NCBI GenBank assembly: GCA_900315075.1
Contig: OMXV01000001.1
Coordinates: forward strand, 62,001-126,000
Direction of reading: 5' to 3'
From: an uncultured Prevotellaceae bacterium
Lineage (GTDB): Bacteria > Bacteroidota > Bacteroidia > Bacteroidales > Bacteroidaceae
Length of the DNA: 64,000 bases
The notes beneath the pieces were generated by a model. The model had not been told where the DNA came from. It saw nothing but the letters and a program-made list of their open reading frames with translations, and searched no databases. Of this stretch, positions 24,350 to 34,845 are shown one piece after another. A program made the translations under genes and the position numbers. How positions within the stretch are numbered: position 1 is the stretch's first letter; each line of letters opens with the position of its first letter.

Positions 24350-27247
24350 ATGATCGATAAACTAACCAAACAGATTAACAACATCAATCAGTCGCTCAAC
24401 TGGCTTCGTGTTAATCAAGAGGAGCAATATGAGCAACGGTTCCTGCAATTAGTAGAGGAGCGCCGCAAGTTGAAGATTATTCGCAATGCCGCTTCCGACA
24501 ACCCCGCCATTGCAGCCTTCGGTATCAGCCAAGTGGGTAAGTCGTACCTGATGAACTGCCTACTTAAGAGTAAGGACAGTCCTTATATGGTAGATGATGG
24601 AAATGGTAAAAAGTATGAGTTTGTGTCCCAAATCAACCCTATCGGCGAAGGAAAAGAAGCCTCGGGTGTAGTGACACGCTTCAGTTCTTTCTCAAGGAAT
24701 CCAGGTCTATATAGTGACAAGTATCCAGTGATGGCGCGTCTTTTCTCTGTTGCCGATATCATCATGGTACTCAGTGACACCTATTATAATGACCACAAGG
24801 ACTACGGTAAATTCACACTGAAATGGTCGGATGTGGAAGATATCAGCCGCAGCATCAGAGAAGAATTCATCAGTGCAGCCCCTTTGCCAGTTCCAAACTT
24901 GACAGCAGACGACGTGCTTAACATCAAGACCTATTTCAGCAAGCATATTGGTCGTGCTGCCAACTATGCCAGTAGCAGCTGTACGTTCTTCGACAGTATT
25001 GCCGTAGTGATTGACCGCATCCCCGACAGCGAATACGCCCGTGTATTCTCCCATCTGTGGAACAACGACAAGAATCTGACACGCCTGTTCAACCATCTGC
25101 TCTCACTGCTCCGCGACTTTCAATTTGCCGAGCAAATATATCTCCCCATTGATGCCGTTGTACACAACAACATCAAGCCCAACACTATCATGAGCGTTCT
25201 ATGCCTACGCATGCTTTTCGACCAAAAATACTCATACAGCAGTAAAGTATATATACGCAAGGGCAACGACTATGAAGACATTGGCACACACCTGAAGAGC
25301 GAGATCTGCGCCTTGTGCAAAGAAGCTATTTTCAAGATTGATGGAGAATTTCTTACCAGCACAAGCCGTTACGACATGGAAGGAATCGACGTAGAGAATG
25401 TCGCCAAGCTTTCCAGTGGTGATGTGGATATGTCAATCTTAAAGGACAACGATTTGCTTGACTTCCCCGGTGCGCGCTCACGTTTGAACGACGAGGTGGG
25501 CACAATGGCTGAAGATGAAAAGTTGCTTGAATGTATGCTCCGTGGAAAAATTGCCTATTTGTTCAACACGTATAACGACAATCTTGCTATAAACATTCTG
25601 CTTTATTGTCACCATGACAAGCAAAACGAAGTGAAGACAATGCCCGGCCTACTTAAAGAGTGGGTTTACACCTACGTAGGCGACACACCAGAGAAGCGCA
25701 GTGCCACCGTGGCAAAGGCAGACGGTTCACCTTTATTCTACATTGCCACCATGTTTAATATTGACATGAAGGAGAGAAAATCAGCCGCAGATGACATCAA
25801 TGGATTGAACAACCGTTGGGAAGGTCGTTTCGAAACAGTGCTGTTAGGAGAATGCTTTGGAAGTACAGAGGAATGGGTGAACAATTGGACTGGTCCCAAT
25901 AAGAGTTTCAAGAACAGCTATCTGCTTCGCGACTATCAATATTCCGAAGACCTATATGATGGTTTTCGTGCAAGTGGATCCGAGAAAAGCATGAAAATGG
26001 ATGCCGACTACTACAAGTTGATGCGTAAGTCATTTTTCTCTCATCCAGCCGTGTGCAAACTCTTTGGCGACCCTGCTCTCTCATGGGATGTAGCTGCTAC
26101 GAAAAACAACGACGGTACTCTGTATATCATCCAAAACCTCAAGCGTGTAGCCACAAACATGAATCATACACGCAACCAACAGTTTAATGACCAGTTTGCC
26201 AGCATATCCTCTCGTATCCGTAGCATTATGGTCAACTATTACATCACCGACAACAAGGATGACTTGCTGAAGAAGAACATCCGCATGTCGAAACGAGTAT
26301 ATCGTGAATTAGACTTTACTTGCAATAGGGACAACTACTATTTCGGCCACATGCTGCAAGGCTTACAAATGAGAGAAAACGTCTGCTACAACCTTGTTTA
26401 CCAAGACCTTGCAGGCAATGCTATCAACGAAGATGTGAGCGATTTCGTCAACTATGAGATTATCCACAAGCAATGTGCTAAATACGGCCATCCACTCGAT
26501 TCACAGAAATCTGACAATGAGAACTGGGAGTCATTGATGATAGTCTATGACTATGATACCCGGGATGAGGCGGAAAGAGACCTGGCTCGTAAAAAAGTGG
26601 ACTGGAAAAAACTATTTAACGTCAATTTCTCTCGTAAGCTCCGCTCCTTCATCATTGCCGACAAAATATTCAATGCATGGCAAGAACACATCAAGTCATC
26701 CTCATTTATGAATGAATTCAGCGGTGAAGACTCTTTTGACAATGCCATTATGACAGAACTTGTTAAAAACATCATCGCAACGGCCAAAAAGGTGAAACTT
26801 GCCGACAAGATGGCCAGCATCATCGCCGACATAGTAGATGTTGTAGCCATTGGCACCACCAACATTAATCTGATTTCCGATATGTTGGTGAGTACCATTA
26901 ACGACTTTGTAATGGACCTGGGATTCTCTACATTGACCGAAGAGCAGATAGCCAGCACAAAGCATATCGGCGAAGAGCGCAACCTGCATATCTTCGACTA
27001 TATCTGTCGCGATACACCAGCCCGCTATAGCGATGAGGAGCTGACCAACCTATTCAACGATATGACCACGAAGCCCAATATCCTTATCCCATCGTTTGAG
27101 GAGAATTACAACAAGTGGGTGGAATACATGATCATCTCGTTTATAGCCCATTTGGAGATTCCCGACTACGACCATGCTGCCAACGAGGCACTGGAAGTCA
27201 TCTTGAAGTCAATCGACAATGCTCAAAATGAAGAGAAGAAAGAGTAG
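24350..27247 (+). CDS. SrfC-like P-loop GTPase
   Basis: This protein of 965 residues starts with a helical segment and then a Walker A loop GISQVGKS (58-65) and a later LLDFPGA motif near residue 370 that fits a G3 box. The large size and an extended helical C-terminus resemble dynamin-like proteins and the SrfC (Virul_Fac) family. I see no signal peptide and no clear membrane span. It follows the SrfB-like gene after 64 bp that contain GATTAAAGA repeats. It presumably works with SrfB, one as ATPase and one as GTPase. That cooperation is inferred from the conserved gene pair. Confidence 0.75.
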   Translation: MIDKLTKQINNINQSLNWLRVNQEEQYEQRFLQLVEERRKLKIIRNAASDNPAIAAFGISQVGKSYLMNCLLKSKDSPYMVDDGNGKKYEFVSQINPIGEGKEASGVVTRFSSFSRNPGLYSDKYPVMARLFSVADIIMVLSDTYYNDHKDYGKFTLKWSDVEDISRSIREEFISAAPLPVPNLTADDVLNIKTYFSKHIGRAANYASSSCTFFDSIAVVIDRIPDSEYARVFSHLWNNDKNLTRLFNHLLSLLRDFQFAEQIYLPIDAVVHNNIKPNTIMSVLCLRMLFDQKYSYSSKVYIRKGNDYEDIGTHLKSEICALCKEAIFKIDGEFLTSTSRYDMEGIDVENVAKLSSGDVDMSILKDNDLLDFPGARSRLNDEVGTMAEDEKLLECMLRGKIAYLFNTYNDNLAINILLYCHHDKQNEVKTMPGLLKEWVYTYVGDTPEKRSATVAKADGSPLFYIATMFNIDMKERKSAADDINGLNNRWEGRFETVLLGECFGSTEEWVNNWTGPNKSFKNSYLLRDYQYSEDLYDGFRASGSEKSMKMDADYYKLMRKSFFSHPAVCKLFGDPALSWDVAATKNNDGTLYIIQNLKRVATNMNHTRNQQFNDQFASISSRIRSIMVNYYITDNKDDLLKKNIRMSKRVYRELDFTCNRDNYYFGHMLQGLQMRENVCYNLVYQDLAGNAINEDVSDFVNYEIIHKQCAKYGHPLDSQKSDNENWESLMIVYDYDTRDEAERDLARKKVDWKKLFNVNFSRKLRSFIIADKIFNAWQEHIKSSSFMNEFSGEDSFDNAIMTELVKNIIATAKKVKLADKMASIIADIVDVVAIGTTNINLISDMLVSTINDFVMDLGFSTLTEEQIASTKHIGEERNLHIFDYICRDTPARYSDEELTNLFNDMTTKPNILIPSFEENYNKWVEYMIISFIAHLEIPDYDHAANEALEVILKSIDNAQNEEKKE

Positions 27248-27271
27248 TAGGAAACCAACAACTATTACAAC

Positions 27272-29284
27272 ATGAAAAAAATCACATTCGACACATCCGG
27301 CGGCTCAGGCCACCAGCCGTTCTGGAATCCGTGGGGTCCCTGGGGATGCCTATGGCGCTTTTTGGTATTCTTAGCCATGCTATTCCTGCTCTTCGGAGTA
27401 CTCTCATTGTTCAAAAAATGCAACAGCAATAAATTCAAGGATTTTGACGATACAGAGATTCCCGACTCCATCTATCCTCCCAAAGACGATCCACGTCGTC
27501 ATGTTGAGCCTATCGACACTGTGCCGAGGAATCCCTTCGAGAAAGACTTCGACGACCCAGGCCCCAACCTGCCCGACCCTGAAGACAACTACATCCCGCC
27601 TGTAGAGCCTGGCGATACCATCACCGACCCCGACACCGGACGCAAGTATGCCGGCGACCGTCTGAACGTGATACTCGACTCGAAAGCCGACGACAGCACC
27701 TTTAAGCAGTGGGCAGCAGAATTCAAGGAGCATTATCCTGGGGATGAATACGAAATAGTCTATTATAACCCGCTCACCAAGACGCTTCAGATTCAGGTGC
27801 CCAAAGAAGAACGGGATGCCATCAAGAAAGCTCTTCCCGAGAAGATTACCGACATCTCATTCAAGGTCTTCGACGAGTCGTTCTACACTAGGGCGGCAGC
27901 AAAGCCCAATGACCCTGCCTTTGAGGTGCCACAACTCTGCTGGTACTTCGCTCCCATCCAGGCATACGAGGCATGGGAGATTACCACAGGTAGCAGTGAT
28001 GTCAGGGTGGCTGTCATCGATAGTTATTTCGATGTGGACCATGTGGAATTGGGAGGTGCCAAAATCAGCAGTCCCTATAACGTTCCACGTAAGAACACCG
28101 ACCTGCGGCCACCTGCTGGAACAAGCGAAGAAGATGGAATGTTTTTCCACGGTTCGATGGTAGCCTCTATGGCCGTCGCCAAGCAGAACAACAGCGCCGG
28201 TGCCAGCGGCATCGCTCCCGACTGTACGCTCATCCCCATCAGCATAGGTGATTATATGGGCAACTTGGCCATGCTCGATGCCATCCTCTATGCCATTTAC
28301 CAGGAGGCCGATGTCATCAACCTCTCTATCGGACAAATGTGGGGCGAGGGGGCAAGTGAACTGCCACTCGAAGACCAGATCCGCTTTGCAGAAGAGGAAC
28401 TATTGGTAGAGCAGGACGTGTGGGACTATGTTTTCGGCATGGCTGATGAGCGCAACGTCACCATTGTATGGGCTGCAGGCAACGACAACCTCTACACCGC
28501 CATGGATGCCACGAAGCGCAACTACAGCACCATCAAGGTGTCGGCACTCGACCCCGACTTGCACAAGGCTTTCTTCAGCGACTTTGGCAATTTCAAGGAG
28601 CACAATGTGGAGATGTCCACCATCTCAGCACCCGGCATGTTCATGTTCGGCGCCATGCCATGGAACACCTACGTCTCAAAGGAAGGTTTCCAAGTCTCTC
28701 ATGGCACAAGTTACGCAGCACCGGTGGTGACGGGTGCCGTAGCACTAATGAAGAGCCTCGACAAATCATTGAGCAACAAAGAGATTATCCAGATACTCCA
28801 AGAAACTGGCAAACCCATCGAGGGTCCTGAAGGCACCACCATCGGTAATATGATACAAATACGTGACGCCCTGATGCGCATCAAAGGAGGAATGGCCAAA
28901 AGCGATGAGGTGATGGATGACCACTCGAAACTTAAAGGTCTGTGGCAAAGCACAGAACTGTTGAAGCAATATACGGATGGCAAGTTCAACGGCAACCAAT
29001 GCCGCCTATACTTCCAAATCGACAGTGAAACAAGCGGAAGCATAATCTACTATACCGCCACCTCCACTAAAAAAGAATACACTGCGCCCGTGAGTCTGAA
29101 ATGGGAATCCTCAAAAGTGACCATCACCCAAAATGGAAACGCCACCTGTCCGTCAGATCCATTGAAATTCAGTCCTTGCTCATTTGCGACAAGTGCCGAT
29201 AGTAAAGGCCTACTCTTGGTGAACTTGGTAGGTAATGACCTGGAATTCAACCTAAGGCAAGTGAAAGAAATCGAGAAAGAATGA
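27272..29284 (+). CDS. Membrane-anchored subtilisin-like serine protease (S8)
   Basis: This protein of 670 residues has a complete catalytic triad: Asp250 in VAVIDSYFDVDH, His293 in FFHGSMVASM and Ser480 in SHGTSYAAPVV. The oxyanion asparagine is in VWAAGNDN. One membrane helix at about residues 30-48 is followed by an acidic proline-rich linker (about 55-110) and a region of about 100 residues before the protease domain that could act as a propeptide. The protease should face the periplasm. About 130 residues after the protease (from about 540) contain beta strands and may bind a partner. It lies 24 bp after the SrfC-like gene, in the same cluster. Confidence 0.85.
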   Translation: MKKITFDTSGGSGHQPFWNPWGPWGCLWRFLVFLAMLFLLFGVLSLFKKCNSNKFKDFDDTEIPDSIYPPKDDPRRHVEPIDTVPRNPFEKDFDDPGPNLPDPEDNYIPPVEPGDTITDPDTGRKYAGDRLNVILDSKADDSTFKQWAAEFKEHYPGDEYEIVYYNPLTKTLQIQVPKEERDAIKKALPEKITDISFKVFDESFYTRAAAKPNDPAFEVPQLCWYFAPIQAYEAWEITTGSSDVRVAVIDSYFDVDHVELGGAKISSPYNVPRKNTDLRPPAGTSEEDGMFFHGSMVASMAVAKQNNSAGASGIAPDCTLIPISIGDYMGNLAMLDAILYAIYQEADVINLSIGQMWGEGASELPLEDQIRFAEEELLVEQDVWDYVFGMADERNVTIVWAAGNDNLYTAMDATKRNYSTIKVSALDPDLHKAFFSDFGNFKEHNVEMSTISAPGMFMFGAMPWNTYVSKEGFQVSHGTSYAAPVVTGAVALMKSLDKSLSNKEIIQILQETGKPIEGPEGTTIGNMIQIRDALMRIKGGMAKSDEVMDDHSKLKGLWQSTELLKQYTDGKFNGNQCRLYFQIDSETSGSIIYYTATSTKKEYTAPVSLKWESSKVTITQNGNATCPSDPLKFSPCSFATSADSKGLLLVNLVGNDLEFNLRQVKEIEKE

Positions 29285-29330
29285 ATAAGATTTGAGATTT
29301 GGAGCAATCCGTAAAATAAAAACGAGAAAT

Positions 29331-30365
29331 ATGAAAGAGAAGAAAAGCGGCAAGATAACACTTGCCAACATCATTGCCATGCTGGGGCTTGTGCTCCTGA
29401 TTGTATGTTTATGGTTGGGTCAGGCACTCAGAAGTGGAGAATTGGGTGGCATGACTGTGCTCATCTCTGTGGGTATCACTATCGCTGCGGCATTGCTGCT
29501 ATGGCTGATGATTAAGGCCAAGGGTGCTGAGACCAACACCTCAAAATGGAAGATTATTGAATTCGGCACCTTAGTACTGTATCTCGCACTTGCCGTGCTC
29601 ACAGCTCCCATTGCACTGAACTTTTTCTCAGTGCTCTCCAACAAGGATAAGCTCCAGGATACGGCCCAGAACGATATAGAAAACATCCAAAAGGCCATCG
29701 ACAATTTCAAGCAAGATGAGAAGAAAAATCTGGGAGTGACAACTGAAGGTCTCAATAATGTGTGTAGTGCCAAGGCAAGCAATGAGACACCCGACAATAA
29801 TGTCATCGAATTCATAAAAAATGAGAATATTGCATCTAATTTCTCAGAATTCAGCGAAAAACACGTCAGCAAATGGAAAAGTACAAAGGAAGGCGAAATA
29901 GAAAGCATCGACCTGTCGGGACTTGCTGAAAAGGACCTCGACGGTGTGGAAGCAGGAGAATATGGCAGTGGTTGGGAAGAAAGAATTGCCACAAGCAAAA
30001 ATGCCATCCGCAACTGGCAGCTGTTGAAAATACCATCAGCCATAGGAAATATCCAGTCGCTTTCTGAAGAAGTAGGCAAAACGCTGACCGCCTTTTCAAA
30101 GAATGCCCCATTCCCAGAGATTAACAACGAATCAGGCATTTACAAAATTATTGACGAAAGAAGCGACAAGGGAGGCAATGCCTATGAGACAAAGAGCAAG
30201 GTGCAGGATATGATTAAAGACTTGTCACCCTTCACTGTGATGGGAATCGGTGCCATGGTGCTGATTCATCTACTGATATTGTTTAATTATTTTATGGCCT
30301 ACCGCACTCAGCGCATGAACAAAAAGCAAAGTGAAAACGACGGTGGAATCGTACTTAATATCTAA
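29331..30365 (+). CDS. Four-helix membrane protein with large periplasmic domain
   Basis: This protein of 344 residues has three N-terminal membrane helices (about 12-31, 40-61 and 75-98), about 200 soluble residues rich in K, E and N, and a fourth helix near 303-323. Positive charges (RSGE aside, KAKGAETNTSKWK) between helices two and three place that loop inside, so the soluble domain should face the periplasm. This is a topology seen in membrane-sensing proteins, but I do not recognise a family. The start at ATG 29331 is preferred to 29292 because the earlier version adds only a short basic leader. Confidence 0.75.
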   Translation: MKEKKSGKITLANIIAMLGLVLLIVCLWLGQALRSGELGGMTVLISVGITIAAALLLWLMIKAKGAETNTSKWKIIEFGTLVLYLALAVLTAPIALNFFSVLSNKDKLQDTAQNDIENIQKAIDNFKQDEKKNLGVTTEGLNNVCSAKASNETPDNNVIEFIKNENIASNFSEFSEKHVSKWKSTKEGEIESIDLSGLAEKDLDGVEAGEYGSGWEERIATSKNAIRNWQLLKIPSAIGNIQSLSEEVGKTLTAFSKNAPFPEINNESGIYKIIDERSDKGGNAYETKSKVQDMIKDLSPFTVMGIGAMVLIHLLILFNYFMAYRTQRMNKKQSENDGGIVLNI

Positions 30366-30372
30366 TAGACCT

Positions 30373-32319
30373 ATGCCACTTTCAGAAGCACAAAAAAAGC
30401 AAATAGAGCAGAAATACCAACAAGGTATGATCGGCAAACAGCACTTGGAAATCTATGTGAGAAGCGGCAAGATTACCAGTGTGGAGGAATTCAACGGGTA
30501 TAATGAGAATTTGGTAAAGACGCTTAAAAGCATTTTTGCCTCTCAGCCAAACCAGCAGGAGATAGCCGATTGGAAAGCCATTGTTCCCCTGCTCGGCAAG
30601 CCATCCGACGAACTGAAGAGTCGCCTGTTAAGCTATATCAACCGCTGGGAGTCGCTACTTCCTAACGGTAACCATGTGACAGAAGCCCGTGAACACCTCG
30701 CCAACATTGACAAAGACCGCGAGGCAGCAGAATGGAATGAACTTCTGCCTTTGTTGGGTACCACTAACGAGGAGTTAAAACTTCGTCTCCAATCTTTCAT
30801 CGGTCATTGGCCCAATAGCGACCATGTAGCAGAAGCACAACAACATCTCGCCAACTTCGATCAGCAAAAAGAGCAGGAAGAATGGGATAGAGTGGATAAA
30901 TTCAGCATCAGTTCGATGATCAACTTTCTCACCAAATATCCCTACTCCACTCATATCAACGAGATAGATGACCAAGTATGGAATCTTTGCGCCCCGAACT
31001 TTTTCTCCACCGACCTTCGCGACCGTCTCAACCAATACCACTACTATTTCCCCCAGGGCAATCATATCAATGAGGCATACAACATCGTCTGTTCACTCGA
31101 CGAATGGGAGAACGTGAGAAATTCAAAAGATCTGACGACCATACACCAGTTCGTCAACATGCGTCCCGAGAGTCCGTTTATCAACGACGCGAAAATGTTG
31201 GAATTCCAGCAGAAGCAGGAGGAATTGGAACTGATGAAGAAGCAGTTTAATGAATACGACATCCGCAAGCTACTCTATTTCATCAACGAGCACATCTTCA
31301 CCACTAACGAGCTGATTGAACATGGTGTGGCAACAGAAAGGTCGATAGAGATTTTGATGGACATTGAGAAAATCATCGACAGCCTACCCCCAATTGAAGA
31401 TGTGATAGTGAAGTGTGAGCCTATCTGCTACGAGAACCATACCGACATCTATATGTTTGGCATTCCTGGCACAGGTAAGTCATGTGTATTAGCAGGAATG
31501 GTGCATTCGAAAGACAGTCCCCTATCCTACAACTCTGTGCTCTCCGGTGGTCGTTATGCCGATGCAATGGTGCAATATCTGAGCCAGGGCATGCCACCTC
31601 CCCCCACAAAGATGAACTACCTGACTACTATCAAGGGTTCGATGATTGATAGTAAGGGTTATACCCATGACTGCAATTTGGTGGAGATGGCTGGTGAGGA
31701 ATTTGCCTTCCACATCGCCGACAACGAGAACAACCAGGTATCGTTCGACGATATGGGTACCGGTGTGACAGAGCTATTGGCCAACAACAACAGCAAGTTG
31801 TTTTTCATCGTGGTTGACCCGACAAAGGAAAATATTACCTTCAACAAATTGGTTCTTGTGCAGAATGAACAGGGTGAGATTGTGCCCGACACTCGGCGTG
31901 TAAGGGTGAACCAACGTCAATGTCTCAACCGAATGGTGGATTTGTTTACACTCCCCGAGAATGAACACATCATGAAGAACGTGGAGGGCATACACTTCAT
32001 CATTACCAAAGCCGACACCTTCAAATGCCTCGCACATGAGAGAGACCAATACGCTGCCAATTTCTTCACCAATGAATACAGAGATGTATATCGTAAACTG
32101 ACAGATTTCTGCCGTGAGCATAACATCAATGCCAAAAAAGACAAGACGCTCAACGGTAAACCAACAATCTACACCTTCAGTTTGGGACAGTTCTATGTAG
32201 GTAATATTGTGGAATTCAACGACCACGACTCACTGAAAATCATCAATGCCATCATCAACAATACATGGCCCGTCAACAAAAAGTCGTTCTGGGACAAGTT
32301 TAAGGCTATGTTTAATTAG
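30373..32319 (+). CDS. GTPase with N-terminal helical repeats
   Basis: This protein of 648 residues has its nucleotide-binding domain in the C-terminal half: Walker A GIPGTGKS (363-370), VEMAGEE (437-443) as a candidate G3 region, and TKAD (545-548) as a G4 motif that specifies guanine. About residues 80-280 hold five copies of a repeat of the form (F/Y)xxxx(W/Y)Px(G/S)x(H/F)(V/I)(T/N)EA, for example FIGHWPNSDHVAEA and YFPQGNHINEA, which resemble TPR helix pairs. The same motif recurs in the protein at 44048. No membrane helix is seen. It follows the four-helix membrane protein by 7 bp and may be recruited to the membrane by it. Confidence 0.78.
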   Translation: MPLSEAQKKQIEQKYQQGMIGKQHLEIYVRSGKITSVEEFNGYNENLVKTLKSIFASQPNQQEIADWKAIVPLLGKPSDELKSRLLSYINRWESLLPNGNHVTEAREHLANIDKDREAAEWNELLPLLGTTNEELKLRLQSFIGHWPNSDHVAEAQQHLANFDQQKEQEEWDRVDKFSISSMINFLTKYPYSTHINEIDDQVWNLCAPNFFSTDLRDRLNQYHYYFPQGNHINEAYNIVCSLDEWENVRNSKDLTTIHQFVNMRPESPFINDAKMLEFQQKQEELELMKKQFNEYDIRKLLYFINEHIFTTNELIEHGVATERSIEILMDIEKIIDSLPPIEDVIVKCEPICYENHTDIYMFGIPGTGKSCVLAGMVHSKDSPLSYNSVLSGGRYADAMVQYLSQGMPPPPTKMNYLTTIKGSMIDSKGYTHDCNLVEMAGEEFAFHIADNENNQVSFDDMGTGVTELLANNNSKLFFIVVDPTKENITFNKLVLVQNEQGEIVPDTRRVRVNQRQCLNRMVDLFTLPENEHIMKNVEGIHFIITKADTFKCLAHERDQYAANFFTNEYRDVYRKLTDFCREHNINAKKDKTLNGKPTIYTFSLGQFYVGNIVEFNDHDSLKIINAIINNTWPVNKKSFWDKFKAMFN

Positions 32320-32627
32320 TAAAGTTGACGAGTAAACAAGTTGACGAGTTGACAAGTTATATGTTGCATTAATACCTTCAACAATTATTCATAAGAAGCA
32401 CAAATGTGACAATTCCGCATAGCTACTCTTCAATGTTCAATCTTCAATATATAATATAACTCAACTTTCGCAAGCTCCAGCTTCGTCTGGTTTTTAGGTC
32501 GCTTCGCTTGCAGGTTTTAAGGTGTTATATATATGGTTAACGATATGTTTGAACATATCTCACCTCATAACCTAAAGGCCCCATAACTTAGAAGTTGAGT
32601 GAATGCGAAACTTCAAAAATATAACTA
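32320..32627. repeat. Gap within the cluster holding two repeat types
   Basis: These 308 bp contain a tandem block of GTTGACGAGTAAACAAG units (32323-32358) and then a long inverted element. CTCAACTT (32460-32467) faces AAGTTGAG (32592-32599). AGGTTTTAAGGTG faces CACCTCATAACCT. At the tip GATATGTT (32542-32549) faces AACATATC (32552-32559). The element is a copy of the GGTTATGAGGT palindrome family. It is the longest gap in the cluster and could end or slow transcription, which would be one reason for the cluster to need an antiterminator. I see no new promoter here. Confidence 0.7.
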
Positions 32628-34733
32628 ATGCAACAAGGAAACAACAAGATTAGCCTTTTGATTAGCGGCAATCAATTTCGCAGTGCCGGTTTTCAACCCA
32701 TCATAGCTACCGGACAATATATGCTTCAGCTCACCTATCAGAGCTATCCTGGTATGGATTCCACGCCCTATTACTATGTGCTGAGGATTACTCCCGACTA
32801 CACACAATACACTTTGGTTCATAACAAGGTGACTTCAGCCGATGGTGTCAGTGGAACGATGCTGAAGATGTCTGTAGCCATTCCCGCAGGCACTCGGTTG
32901 CAAAATGGTGTTAGCGTACTCACACTGCTTGATGAGATTCGCGAAGCCTTCACCACACTCTTCATGGTGCCTACACTTGGTGTGGAAGGCGATCTCACCT
33001 ACAAAAGAGACTTGCCCAGCAAGGCTGTATTCGAAGAGATTCTCTCACGCTATCCCCTTGAGCCAATCCACACATATCAGTGCGTCAGCGAAGGTTCCCG
33101 CCCAGGCATCCTTGTGGCATCGAGAGATACTATAGAACTATTGTTTCAGGATGCACAATGCCCAGAATTTAAACACTATTCAGAAGTCATTATCGCTAAC
33201 GAAGCCGATTGTTCATTCTACGAAGGTTGCGTGATTAACGAATTAAACAATGGCAGGGGTATCCCCATCCCCCCCATTCGCACATACCGTCTGATCATTA
33301 ACGGCAAAGACCGCAAATGGCCTGTCGCTGACCCGCTCAATGAGCGAACGGTCATCTCCAGCACGAAGCTATTCGGCCTCAGTTCTAACGAATATGAGGA
33401 GGAACGCACTTCGTTCACCATCAACGAACTACTCAATGGCAGCGGTCCTTCAAATGTGAGTATCGACATGGAGAATCGTGTGGTGAGCTGCACTATCAAT
33501 CACCCCAATCGAATTGTCCGCCGTAAACCCGTGAAAAAGCCTACGGAAATGTCACTTTCGATGAAAATTCGTAATTGCCCCATAGAAGAATCGTCTTTTC
33601 CTGCCACACTTGACATCCAGGGCAATGGCATTCTTGCACAACAATACCCTGTGGAATTTGTCCGCAGAAATGGATACTTCATCTGCGGCACCCCCATCGA
33701 CAATCGGCTTGCCAACCAAAACGTGACCATTAGTGTCCAGACAGATGGCACTATAGATATGACCACCCCTGTCACCCGCCTACTGAATGAGGGTGCTAAC
33801 GATATTACGGTGGAATTTGACCGCTATTTCCAGAAACCTGCAAATTTCGCCGCCACCATCAACCGTAATAAAAAGTCAATCCTCGGTGTGGGTCTCGCCA
33901 CCATCGCCCTATTACTTGCCGGCATCATTTTCCTTGCTGTTAGGGGAAAAGATGGAAAGGAAGTCATTAATTCTAACGATAAAAAGGAAGGTGGTCCTAT
34001 CACAGAGAATCCTATCAAAAAAGAGGAGCACAAAAGCCTTGCTGATTTTATCAAAGAGAGTGAAAAAAACCTCGCAGAGGATGACCTTGCATTCGCTGTC
34101 GTCGATGATATTTACAACAAATATCAAGAATACCAAAAGGATGAAAAAGAAATCGAGAAATTGGGTAATACCGCGAAGGAATTTGGAGATAAGATTGGGA
34201 TATATCATGATTTGGTGGAGGCTATCAACAAGAGGGCAAAAAACGATGAAAGAACCAATCCAATAACTCAATTAAGGAAGATTTCAGGCAACGATAGCGA
34301 AATAGGAAGTTTTAAAGAATTAAATGAGCTTTATAACAATTATATTCATGACAACCACAAAAAATATGTGGACATGCTATATCATGGAGGAAAAATAGTA
34401 AATAGCGAAGGGAAGACAGTAGATTTCTACTGGACAACTAAATCAAAAGATCAAAATTTTAATACTGCAAAAGGTTTTTACGTTAACCCTTCATTTACAA
34501 TAGATAGTTTCGATGACTTTAAAGCAATTGTAGATAGTGTTTATACTAAAACTAACGAAAAAACAGAAAGAGCAAGTTCTGGAAAAGTAGGTTCAGGTAG
34601 TTCAGGAGCTACTGGTAGTACAGGAAAGTCTAAAAGTTCTGGTGGTACAGGAAGGGCAAGAGGAACTGGTAGAACAAGTGGGTCTGGAGAATCTAGTAGT
34701 ACAAGTGGCACTGGAGGCTGGGTTCATCGATAA
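32628..34733 (+). CDS. Single-span membrane protein with Gly/Ser/Thr-rich tail
   Basis: This protein of 701 residues has a long N-terminal domain rich in beta strands (about 1-410), one membrane helix at about 417-438 (LGVGLATIALLLAGIIFLAV), a lysine/glutamate-rich helical region (about 445-640) and a final 55-residue tail of S, G, T, K and R, with units such as GSGSSGATGSTGKS. No signal peptide is present, so the N-terminal domain is probably cytoplasmic and the tail periplasmic. From about 33950 the DNA becomes clearly AT-richer than before. I do not recognise a family. It follows the longest gap of the cluster. Confidence 0.72.
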   Translation: MQQGNNKISLLISGNQFRSAGFQPIIATGQYMLQLTYQSYPGMDSTPYYYVLRITPDYTQYTLVHNKVTSADGVSGTMLKMSVAIPAGTRLQNGVSVLTLLDEIREAFTTLFMVPTLGVEGDLTYKRDLPSKAVFEEILSRYPLEPIHTYQCVSEGSRPGILVASRDTIELLFQDAQCPEFKHYSEVIIANEADCSFYEGCVINELNNGRGIPIPPIRTYRLIINGKDRKWPVADPLNERTVISSTKLFGLSSNEYEEERTSFTINELLNGSGPSNVSIDMENRVVSCTINHPNRIVRRKPVKKPTEMSLSMKIRNCPIEESSFPATLDIQGNGILAQQYPVEFVRRNGYFICGTPIDNRLANQNVTISVQTDGTIDMTTPVTRLLNEGANDITVEFDRYFQKPANFAATINRNKKSILGVGLATIALLLAGIIFLAVRGKDGKEVINSNDKKEGGPITENPIKKEEHKSLADFIKESEKNLAEDDLAFAVVDDIYNKYQEYQKDEKEIEKLGNTAKEFGDKIGIYHDLVEAINKRAKNDERTNPITQLRKISGNDSEIGSFKELNELYNNYIHDNHKKYVDMLYHGGKIVNSEGKTVDFYWTTKSKDQNFNTAKGFYVNPSFTIDSFDDFKAIVDSVYTKTNEKTERASSGKVGSGSSGATGSTGKSKSSGGTGRARGTGRTSGSGESSSTSGTGGWVHR

Positions 34734-34845
34734 TAATGCCATTCATCATGATTTGCAATCCCTTTTTTCTGAGATATTTGTATAATAATCCGAAATAATA
34801 GAATTAAATGATTGTCTCACATTACGAATTAAAAATATTGGAATA

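Noticed and set aside
32320-32627. End of the cluster at the longest internal gap
   Set aside because: The repeats could end transcription, but no new promoter is visible before 32628 and the later genes keep direction, spacing and related motifs (the YPxG repeat, Ig-like modules), so one cluster is the simpler reading.
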